A program made the translations under genes and the position numbers. DNA of 64,000 bases from Anticarsia gemmatalis. Its lineage: Eukaryota > Arthropoda > Insecta > Lepidoptera > Erebidae. Of this stretch, positions 26,022-34,700 are shown one piece after another (position 1 is the first letter of the stretch; each line of letters opens with the position of its first letter). Below the pieces are notes generated by a model, which saw nothing but the letters and a program-made list of their open reading frames with translations, had not been told where the DNA came from and did not search any database. The stretch lies in the NCBI RefSeq assembly GCF_050436995.1, contig NC_134747.1, positions 4,595,501 through 4,659,500 on the forward strand, written 5' to 3'.

Positions 26022-26029
26022 ATTTGCAT
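26022..26029 (-). promoter_or_regulatory. POU octamer (ATGCAAAT, minus strand) at the SoxN promoter edge
   Basis: The plus strand reads ATTTGCAT, an exact octamer, about 340 bases before the SoxN start codon. An AACAAA Sox-like core lies a few bases upstream (in GGCAAACAAAATTGAG). Sox and POU proteins act together on such pairs in other animals. That this one is functional is inference. Confidence 0.35.
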
Positions 26030-26077
26030 GAGGCGGCGGCGAGGCGTACGCTCGCCTCGCTCGCCACGCGATTAAAA

Positions 26078-26371
26078 ATGCAGGGCGCGCGGGTGGGAGA
26101 GCGCGGGCGGGGCGGGGCCGCGGCGCGCGCTCCCATTGGCGCGGAGCCGGGGGGGGCGGACCCCGGCGCGCGCGCGGGGGGCGCCCGCAGTCGCCGCGCC
26201 CGGCCCGACAGCCTCCTCACAACGCACGTAGCCTCCGCGCCGTACGGTCCCGCGACACGGTATCTGACGCGCCCCGCCGCGAGTCCATGTGAGCGACCGA
26301 CGGTTCTCTCGTTGTGTACGGTGAACGAAGGATCGGCAAGCTGTACGCGCCTCAGGAAGACGACATGTTGA
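26078..26371 (+). other. overlapping upstream ORF (97 codons) ending on the SoxN start codon
   Basis: An ATG (MQGARV...) opens a frame different from SoxN. Its TGA lies at 26369-26371, inside the ATGTTGA that contains the SoxN ATG. The predicted peptide is low-complexity Arg/Ala/Gly/Pro, as expected from translating a GC-rich leader, and resembles no family I know. If the transcript starts upstream of 26078, scanning ribosomes would meet this frame first. It is more likely a regulatory uORF, or chance, than a protein gene. Confidence 0.3.
26287..26292 (+). other. minimal start-stop uORF (ATGTGA)
   Basis: An ATG is followed at once by TGA in the leader, 72 bases before the SoxN ATG. Start-stop elements are known in other mRNAs to stall ribosomes and lower translation of the main frame. 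Its presence is direct from sequence. A function depends on the leader including this position. Confidence 0.35.
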
Positions 26372-27468
26372 CGATGGAGACGGATCTCAAGGGCGGCAGC
26401 CTGCACGCCACCGTGCCGCCGCACCACGCACTCCAGCACGGCTACGGCTCGCTGGGCGCGCTCGGCGGCATGATGGCGCTGCCGCAGCAGCAGCCGCTGG
26501 CGCAACACCAGCCGCTGCAGCACCAGCACCACCAGCCACTGCCACAGCACCACGCGCAGCCCCAGCCTCAGCACCATCAACCGCCAAACAACAATAACAA
26601 CAACACCAGCAAAAACTCCAACGCTGAGCGTGTCAAGCGCCCAATGAACGCGTTCATGGTGTGGTCGCGCGGGCAACGCAGGAAGATGGCCTCGGATAAT
26701 CCTAAAATGCATAATTCGGAAATATCAAAACGTCTCGGTGCACAGTGGAAAGACCTCTCTGAATCTGAGAAAAGACCGTTCATCGACGAGGCGAAGAGAC
26801 TTCGCGCCGTTCATATGAAGGAACACCCGGACTACAAATACAGACCGAGGAGGAAGACGAAGACCCTCGCCAAGAAACAAGAAAAATATCCCCTCGGCGG
26901 AGGAGCGCTGCTAGGCGCGGGTGAAGCGCAACGGAGCGCAGCGCCCGCAGCTCAGCAGCCGCGCGACGTGTACCAGATGACACCTAACGGATACATGCCC
27001 AATGGATACATGATGCACGACCCCAGTGCATACCAGCAGCAGGCATACGGCTACCCGCGCTACGATGTTTCACAAATGCAGCAGGGCGGCTACGGCGGCG
27101 GGTACTACGGCGGCGGCCAGGGCTCGCCGTACCTGCCGCAGCCTCCCTCACCGTCGGCCTACGGGCTCGGACCGGGCTCCCCCGGCGGCTACGCGCTGCC
27201 ACCATCGTGCGCATCGCACTCCCCGAGCGGCTCGTCGGCCAAGTCGGAGCCGGTGTCCCCGGGCCCGCCGGGCATGAAGCGCGAGTTCGGCCACGACGGC
27301 GCGGCGGCGCTGAAGCGAGAGTTCGTGCCGCACGCGCACGCGCACGAGCAGCTGGCGATGAAGCGCGAGTACGGGCAGCAGGACCTCTCGCAGATCATCA
27401 ACATGTACCACGTGCCGGACGAGCAGCGGTACGCGGCCGCGAACGAGCGCGCCATGCCGCTCATCTGA
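26365..27468 (+). CDS. SoxN: SoxB1-class HMG-box transcription factor (SoxNeuro-like), single exon
   Basis: The 367-residue protein is a sequence-specific nuclear DNA-binding factor. Family members bend DNA at ACAAT-type sites and specify neural progenitors, often with POU partners. The HMG box spans about residues 89-168. SRGQRRKM inside it is the SoxB1 signature, whereas Dichaete has SRLQRRQI. Downstream is a basic KTKTLAKK stretch and a KYPLGGG segment like the SoxB group-B region. The N-terminus (MLTMETDLK) resembles vertebrate Sox2 (MYNMMETELK). Residues 41-85 are Gln/His/Asn-rich. RYDVSQMQ starts at residue 232, a Gly/Tyr stretch follows, and KSEP starts at 293. DLSQIINMYHVPDEQ (340-354) and terminal MPLI match SoxB1 C-terminal motifs. 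The ATG at 26365 has G at -3. The ATG at 26374 (METDLK) has A at -3 and G at +4, so it is a strong alternative. No intron is needed, as in most SoxB genes. The SoxB1 assignment is firm. The exact paralogue name is inferred from SRGQRRKM and KTKTL. Confidence 0.93.
   Translation: MLTMETDLKGGSLHATVPPHHALQHGYGSLGALGGMMALPQQQPLAQHQPLQHQHHQPLPQHHAQPQPQHHQPPNNNNNNTSKNSNAERVKRPMNAFMVWSRGQRRKMASDNPKMHNSEISKRLGAQWKDLSESEKRPFIDEAKRLRAVHMKEHPDYKYRPRRKTKTLAKKQEKYPLGGGALLGAGEAQRSAAPAAQQPRDVYQMTPNGYMPNGYMMHDPSAYQQQAYGYPRYDVSQMQQGGYGGGYYGGGQGSPYLPQPPSPSAYGLGPGSPGGYALPPSCASHSPSGSSAKSEPVSPGPPGMKREFGHDGAAALKREFVPHAHAHEQLAMKREYGQQDLSQIINMYHVPDEQRYAAANERAMPLI
26629..26868 (+). other. HMG box of the SoxB1 gene (80 codons)
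   Basis: The domain runs from RVKRPMNAFMVWSRGQRRKM to RPRRKTKTL. The core FMVW wedge, the NPKMHNSEISKRLG helix 1-2 segment and the KYRPRRK minor-groove tail are intact, so DNA binding should be retained. Several residues depart from the usual SoxB sequence: SDNPKM for QENPKM, GAQWKDLS for GAEWKLLS (Q127, D130) and RAVHM for RALHM (V149). Both basic nuclear-localisation stretches at the ends of the box are present. Confidence 0.95.
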
Positions 27469-27886
27469 GAGTCGCCGTTCGCGTGCGACATCGACATCCC
27501 GCCGCTATGAGCTCGTCGAGTCGCCGCGTGCCGCCGCCTCCAGTGACTTTGTCGCGAAATATTCGCGTTAGGACTCAGTGATCGTTATCTCCCGGCCGTA
27601 CATACTTCTAGGTATGTCCATTTATTTGTTTTGTATGTACCGACGCTGTTAGTGTTGCGAACTGTTGACTAGCGAGTCGTCGGCCCATCGCCGACGGCGG
27701 AACGTTCAATTAATGTTGTTGATGAATTATCTTGTATTATATTATGATTATTGTATTTTTTCATGGTTTAAGTTAAAATATTTTAAGTCGTGTCGTGCGG
27801 ATGGACGCTAGAGTTGCGAGTGGTGTTAGAGTGAGAGACGATGTAGTGAACGAGGTAATTTGAATACCAAAAAAATTTGAACAAGT

Positions 27887-27894
27887 TGTAAATA
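27887..27894 (+). promoter_or_regulatory. Pumilio response element (TGTAAATA) in SoxN 3' UTR
   Basis: The site is an exact match to the Pumilio consensus UGUANAUA on the transcribed strand, about 420 bases after the stop codon. Pumilio binding usually represses or destabilises the mRNA. In AT-rich DNA this 8-mer occurs by chance fairly often. Confidence 0.3.
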
Positions 27895-28130
27895 TAGTGT
27901 TAAAGGCTAGAGTTGACGTTGGAGTTAGTCGGTAAAGCGTAGGTAGATAGCGATAAGTCGTGCCACGACGCCACACTCGTACGCCCGTCGTGCGTTGTAC
28001 AAAATATTTGTTATATGGAATCGAAAGTTATAAATCCTCGAAAGACTAAAATATTGTAATACGAAAATGTACAGTGAGTGTTATATAGTCAGTGGACACA
28101 AAAGTATATTGAAGAAAAGATGAAGTTATC

Positions 28131-28136
28131 AATAAA
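28131..28136 (+). terminator. polyadenylation signal AATAAA for SoxN
   Basis: This is the first canonical AATAAA on the plus strand after the SoxN stop codon, giving a 3' UTR of about 0.68 kb. A T/GT-rich stretch follows about 20 bases later. No competing plus-strand gene lies nearby. Confidence 0.5.
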
Positions 28137-28155
28137 CGACGCGTTAAAATTGTAC

Positions 28156-30819
28156 ATGCTGTTTTGTTCCATAATCCCAAGTGTTACCCCGCACGCATAT
28201 TACTCACATACTATGCAAGCATTTGCTCAAGTAAATGCCTCAGACATGAATCATGCAAACTCGGCCACAGATACACTGTTGTCATAAAACAGAACACTGT
28301 TCAACTACCCACTTTTATTTACACAAATTGAAATAATATTGCCCACATTTTTACTATATTTATATTGATACTATAAAATAATCTAGGTATGAACACTATT
28401 ATGCACATGATAAATACCTAAATGCCTTGTCACACCAAAACATTATTTTATAATTAGCTTTGGCTACTTCAGTACAAAAGACATCAACGCGCTACCATTT
28501 AGCGTACTTCAGAATTTAGTCAAATTATGGGCTTGTCCTTGCTTAGAGTAGAATATTGAGTAGGCTGTTTAGTTGAATATTAGAATTTATTAGATTAGTT
28601 AACAATGCAACACCTCATACAAACAGAAGTAAATAATTCGCAATAATTGATAACAATTCTATTATGTGAGTGACATGATTGTCATTCGGATATAATTAAC
28701 TGCTATGAAAGGCTCTACAGGAAAATGTTTACATATCTATTACTACATTATTATTCGATACAAACCACCATTGAATAAACGAATTCATTGAACATTTAAT
28801 TGGTTTGTAACAAATTGAACTTTTTCGACATAATCGCTTTGTTGTTAGTTGGACGCAACTAATTATTTCATTTATTATATCTTAATATTGACATTGATAC
28901 TGACCAATACATTTATCAATGGTATTATTTTGAAAAAATCAACATTGATTTGATCACACATTTTATAAAACAGTTCCGCATTTATTAATATCCATTTACA
29001 GAATAATAGTAAACATTATTATCAATTTCCAATTAGTCATTACAAAAGCATTTCAAGTTCATTAGTAAAAAATATTCAAAACATGAATCTACATTCTCTA
29101 CAGACTCTTATTCATATCTATTTTCAACAAACACCATTTATTCTCAAAAGCCTATACACCAAAGTACAGGGTGTTGTAAAATTGCGTCACACGCTCAAAC
29201 TACATGAAGTCAATAGTAGAGGAAGTCGACATTTTAATCAATTACTGTCAACACGCAAGGGGTGAGGCGGGATTTAATCAAATCCCTCTGAGTGCTTGAT
29301 ATATTTCGGGCACTTTTCCCTCCCGAGGGATCCGACTCACAACCGACTACCGACTTAATCCTGTCGAAAAACGCCCAGATGTTTAGCGACATTCATTTAA
29401 ACACTATTTTCACTTAACACTTTAATGTAAGGGTGATAAGAGCCGTTTGATAGATTATTCTGGAAGAGTAAAGTTATTTTTGCGTAGGTATATCATTTAA
29501 TTTTAAACAAAGTTTTAGTTTCGATAATTTATTAACATATTTACTAAATATATGAATGTTTTTATATAAACGTAAAGAACTTAACAAAAAAAACAAAATA
29601 GTAAATACACGATATTAATGTCCAGTGAATATTCATTTTATATTTTACATAGTCTAATAGTTTTTATTCTACAGTTTTAATTAATACATATTTTATTATA
29701 TCGTCAAATGTTCATTTAGCACACTATAGCTAACTTAAAAGTATGCAAATTAATTTTCAAGTTGTTTGGACAAAAGCTGCTCCTGAAAAAACCTATGTGT
29801 TTTTTTACTAACTTCTCAAGCTACGCTATCATAGTTAGAAGGAGTTGATCAAAATTATTAAAGTGATTAAAAAAAGTTTGAATACTCACAACAAATATAT
29901 AACTATGAAAAATGAATTTATATTATACATTTTAATGAGCTTCTTTTTAACTGAGGCTTGAATTTACTTAAATATAGAAAATAGAAGGATAATTTCATTT
30001 ATGTTAACTCGTAATCAATTTCAAAACATCCGCAAATTATTAGTTTTAAAATAATATTATTAAAATTTACGGACATAACAATTACAGGCCGTTTAACTAA
30101 ACAAATAAGTAGACTACTAACTTTCAAGTTGCATAAACAAAAACTTACTTTTAACCAAAAGAACTTTAAACTTTCCAAAAAAAAAATAGTCTAAATATTT
30201 TCCTTAAATTGTGAAAGTTAGTAAATTTCCAAAATGGCATTTTTAAACGAAAGAGTATTCTGACTTTTTGATTTTTATTTTTTATTAGTTCGCGTTATTT
30301 AAGTTATAAAGTGGTCAATTATGTAAAGAAAATAAATAACGTCTTTTTGATGTCTCATGAAACAAAAATACTGAACACGATTATAGTTAATAACTTTTTA
30401 TACTTCTCAAGATTTGTTGCAGAACAATATAAAACAAATTATTTTCTTAATGAATAGTTCAACAATAAGTTAATTATACAATAAAAAAAATCTCTTGCCC
30501 ATGACACGCGTCGCCTGGATTTTTAAAAAGCAATATCATAAATACAGTTTATGTATTTTTTAACAAAATCTTCATCTAAATTAATTCAGCATTTAAGTCG
30601 ATATAACCAAGCAAACCAACTGAATTAGTGCGATCACATTCAATATGAATTTTATACAATGTTTTAAGAAAAAATAACACAAACCGTTTGACAAACACAC
30701 ACCATAACATACCTATTATACATTATCATCGTAATAAAACAAACATTTATGCACAGAATAATTTGATTTAGTCTAGCCAACATTACAATTAATACACAAA
30801 AATATGAATTCCGGATGTG
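28156..30819. other. SoxN downstream intergenic region, very AT-rich
   Basis: No gene seen. An octamer ATGCAAAT followed by TAATT lies at 29743-29755. A slightly GC-richer patch at 29160-29390 contains the small hairpin GGGATTT/AAATCCC. The remainder is low-complexity AT-rich DNA. Confidence 0.55.
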
Positions 30820-30945
30820 CTGGTTCCGCACCCCACCGTTCCGCGACGTGACCCGGGAGTCGAACCCGCTACCCGAGGGTGGCATAATCACGGTGCGTTC
30901 CCACGAAACCGCGGCATTGTTTCCTCTCACGGTTCGCGACATGTC
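30820..30945 (-). mobile_element. probable tRNA-like SINE relic
   Basis: On the minus strand the sequence reads GCGGGTTCGACTCCCGGGT, containing an exact RNA polymerase III B box (GGTTCGACTCC) with a T-stem-like flank. Upstream on that strand is a GC-rich body (TGCCGCGGTTTCGTGGGAA). Downstream the DNA turns AT-rich. I find no full tRNA cloverleaf, which argues for a tRNA-derived SINE rather than a tRNA gene. Neither boundary is clear, and no target-site duplication was identified. Confidence 0.4.
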
Positions 30946-31031
30946 ATTGCGATGATTGCTGGGACACTAGACCACTACTTTCTAATCATATGTTCAGTAA
31001 ATGATTTATACTGCGGTCAGATTCTTGAACC

Positions 31032-31056
31032 CTACAAAGTATAGTGAACTTTGTAG
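31032..31056. repeat. small hairpin, 9-bp perfect stem
   Basis: CTACAAAGT and ACTTTGTAG are exact reverse complements around a 7-base loop. It is not linked to a coding end, so it is not called a terminator. Confidence 0.6.
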
Positions 31057-31699
31057 TTTATCATATTTATGATGTTAAGAAAACTTAAAAGTTTCAGACC
31101 ATAAGTGTTTAGCGGTTTTCAAGCCAGTCGTAAGTAAAACTTATTAGTAACATTTTGCTAAATTACAAATCATAATTTTAGAATAGTTTTAAAAATTGTA
31201 TATAAAGCCTTACTAATGTACTATTATCCATTATGATCTTCTAGGATCGGAGAAACTTTACACAACGTAAGGAAAAAGATAGATTTTCGCAATTAGTTTA
31301 AACACGGAACAAGCAAGGCATTTTTCCAAAATACACTGTGCTATTTAGTAACTGATGAATAATAATTATTTTATCCAGCAATATTCTTAGGTAATGCGAT
31401 ATACCAGAGCTTAATCTTAAATTATTATTCTTCCCAACCCCAGAACAGGAAATAAGCTGTCCAATTAAATCCAAATCACTGCTCAAAAACATTTTAAAAT
31501 CGAAATATAAATCCCCAAATTGCACGGTATCGCATTCCGAAAAAAAACCCATGTACCACCGGTAACGTACAGACGGTACAGATGTACATCTGCCACCCCG
31601 CGCAGGCAGGCTTTACCTACGAACATCCGCCGACACATTTGGCCCCACGGTTTTTTCCCGCCATGTCGCAATTTGATTTCCCGAACTCCCAGGCGGTGG

Positions 31700-31719
31700 A
31701 ACAATGTAAACATTGGAAC
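31700..31719 (+). promoter_or_regulatory. overlapping Sox and forkhead-type sites
   Basis: AACAATG is followed by TGTAAACA, an exact forkhead core, and the inverted repeat CAATGTAAACATTG is formed. AACAAAC follows. A palindrome CAGATGTACATCTG lies 110 bases upstream at 31579-31592. The site is 4 kb downstream of SoxN, and enhancer function is inferred only. Confidence 0.25.
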
Positions 31720-34700
31720 AAACAACCAAACTAAAGTTGTCACGTAATTCGTTCGTCAAACATTCGTCTATTTGTTCTTGAGATTGACACCAGCCCGCCC
31801 CCGGCGGCGGACTTTTGTTTTTATGTTGCACGCTGTCAATATTTGGTCTCATTTGTCATTAAGTGGTTTTAAATGCCGATTCGTCGACGATACGCTGCGG
31901 CTGAAAGTGGGTGGCACTGTGTGGGATTTGTTCAAACACGTCTACATACGTAAATAGATAACCGTACGTATGTGTGAACTTTGACTTCGGAATTTAAATG
32001 GGAGTTGAGAAATTCTAACGCTGTAATAGGAGGAATCGTAGGAATCTGTATCCACCCTGTGATATTAAGGAGAAATATTTAGCCTTGGTCAGAAGTCGGA
32101 GTTGCTGCAATGAGTCGCTCGTCGAACGCAGCAAAAAAAATTAAGTGGAATTTTAGCCTTAGTTTAGTGCGCATGACCTTCTCGGAATCGTTAGTTGCCG
32201 TAACGGTACTTACGTCGTCTCCCTCAGGTAGGCTGCACTCACTAGTTACTTGAACACTCGGTGCAGTCGGGAACGCGTTTTTATGATGACTTTTTCAGTC
32301 ACCAGTACTCCCAAATGACGTCTAACACGTTGTAGTTTTTGCTCGTCTATATTTTGAGTTCTCGGTATTGACTTTTTCTTGAGGTAAACATTTACTTATT
32401 CACTGTAAATGTATCGGAAATAAATATAAATAGAATTTATAAAATACTTACAAAATAAATTAAAAACACTTGTCACCTTTATATTCATAACAGTTAAACT
32501 GTGTAACAGTAGGCCTATATTCACAAGAAAGCTTTAGGCTATTACCGTTTTGTTAGAGCAATTTGACTAGCATAGAACACAATTCGTAAAATAAAAACTC
32601 GATCCGGGAGAAACAGCAAACCTATTCTCCGAACAACAACAAAAAATTACGTCTAAAAGCATATAACTACGTTAAAAAAGCAATGATTCCATCCAAACAA
32701 TTTTCTTTAGCGGTAAACGCTTTAACACGAAAATAAAACATAATATGTGTGTGAACTAGATAAACCGACTTCAAATTAAATCAGCCGCTAACAATTGTAG
32801 TAAATGTATTGTGTCGCAGGTGCACTTGATGATTTGCACTTTTGTATTAAACGGGAATCTTTAGAAAAAATCGATTCGGAATCAATTCTTTGTTCGCCGA
32901 TGGATATTGGGGCAGAACGAGGAATTTATCTGAAATGACTGAAGTGTGACACGATTATGTTTCTGCATCTTAATCCGCTACGCAAAAACTAGTCTAATAC
33001 AGATCCGTTTATAGCTCAATGCCTGAATAGGCAGGGGCGAAAAAGTCCCAAGTTTTTGTGAGTGTAACCTATTTTGATAATGAAACGGCTACTGCTGTGA
33101 TAATCACCACGCTACGCGTATTTGAGGCTTCTCAAGGATTCATTAGAATCAACCTAATTATATTATTGAGTACACACCAGGCTGTACTTGCGCACGCACA
33201 TTTTCTTACTCATTTTCATTTTGTTGCATAATATTCACATAGTCGAAGGCTTTTTAAGCAGGTGAAAGAAAAACTCTAATTCGAAATCAAAAGATACGTA
33301 AATGTTGAAAATAGTTGTTACAGGATTTGTGAAGAAATGCTTAGTAATACGAAAATGCGATGTCTGAAATGATTTCTGTCTGTCATTACATACCAGTAAA
33401 GCGTAGGTGTTATCCTTCTCCGATAACTATTTTTAGGCTACAGGCAGCATACAAAAAAACCTTAGATTCAATTAGAACTAAGAATATTTTTGAAAGGTTC
33501 GCAGGGCATTTTGAGAAACATACTTACTCTCGGATATAATCCATAACTGCGTTCACCTAAATATCATTAATAATAATACCATAAATATCGGCAACAATAA
33601 AAATTTAACAATTACGGCATCTAATCTATGTTCTTACATTGTATTCCCATAACTGCTTCGCTTTACAAGGCCATGGTAAAAACGCCGCAATAAAAAAGTA
33701 TATTTGGAAAGTTTTATTACCGTAAAGGGTTGCCAACAGCAATATAGGGTTGCATCGTAAAATAATTACCCGTGCTTTCGGGACACCGCCAAAGTGAACA
33801 AGTAACTGTAAAAGCGATGTCGGTAATTATCACATTGATGTTGTTTCTAGCGGTTATTAACACTAAGTAAAATCTGTTTAGATAACACACGGTGAATAAG
33901 TGGCTGGTATTGTGTGAGAATCTATTCAGGGGTTTAAGACGTTTTGTTGAGTAAAGCACTATGCCTACTGTGTTGTATATTATGGTATCCGATTTGTGAG
34001 AATTCTGTTTTGATGAAAATTTAAGAAACAGTTAAGTTCAGGGTTTTAAGAAAATGTTCAGAAATAAACGTGGTGGACTCGTGTATATTATTATGAACAA
34101 ATGCCAATCGGACTTTTTTCATTTTCATGAAATTAAATATGATAATTGTGAATACTTATGTTTCGTCCATACTACCTGCCGAAACTGTAACCATTTATTG
34201 AGCACATTTCCAAAAGCCAAACTTTTACTTAGAAATGTATAAAAGCAACAGAAATACCCAAAGACATTTTGTCCATCAGAGAACGAAAAAATCAAAATCG
34301 GCTCTCCACTTGCATATTACTCATTCCCTAGAAATCCACAAAATGTCAAAAAGTGAACCTTTCACATTCTTTATAGGCTCAAGTAATTTTAGTGATACGT
34401 TATCACTTTATCAGTGAGTGTCTGACGAATACTCTTCCTAGAACTGTACCAGTAGTCTATTAGTCATGTAAGCTGTTCTAGATTGAGGCAAATTTTAATA
34501 TCACTTTTGTAATTCAATTTGCGACTTTCATAATAAAGTGTATCAAGCAACAGTTAGCAAAAGTTGTTACACGATGTTTTTAACGTACCGTAATATTATA
34601 TCACGAGGATAAGTTAATGTTTGATACATTTCAAACGGTTATTTCAATTACAGTTTACGTAATCGAAAGTATGGCAGAAGTTGGAAGTTTTTTCACAATG

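Larger units (their letters stand above)
26020..26364 (+). promoter_or_regulatory. GC-rich, CpG-dense proximal promoter / 5' leader of SoxN
   Basis: Base composition switches from AT-rich to very GC-rich near 26030 and stays so through the coding region. The block contains Sp1-like GC boxes (GGGCGGGGC near 26105), an inverted CCAAT box (CCATTGG near 26133), long CG-dinucleotide runs (around 26160-26190) and several upstream ATGs. It lies directly before the SoxN start codon. I cannot fix the transcription start site, so how much of this is promoter and how much is transcribed leader is unknown. Confidence 0.6.
27469..28155 (+). other. SoxN 3' UTR (predicted)
   Basis: After the TGA the DNA stays GC-rich to about 27560 and then becomes AT-rich. 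No AATAAA occurs before 28131. A Pumilio-type UGUAAAUA site lies at 27887-27894. A U-rich stretch (TGCTGTTTTGTTCC, about 28157-28170) follows the AATAAA, as expected just past a cleavage site. The 3' limit is an estimate, about 20 bases after the signal. Confidence 0.5.

Noticed and set aside
26314..26364. 17-codon N-terminal extension of SoxN
   Set aside because: The apparent start at 26314 is GTG, not ATG. No ATG occurs in frame before 26365, and the MLTMETDLK start matches the family.
25930..26712. 260-codon minus-strand open frame opposite the SoxN start
   Set aside because: It lies antisense to the Gln/His-rich SoxN N-terminus. Its Leu/Val/Arg-rich sequence mirrors that codon pattern and matches no protein family.
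26780..27581. several open frames on both strands over the SoxN 3' half
   Set aside because: They are compositional shadows of GC-rich coding DNA, with Arg/Ala-rich low-complexity translations.
31298..31852. cluster of overlapping open frames
   Set aside because: They are short, mutually overlapping on both strands and without domain signatures. Splice-site support is absent.
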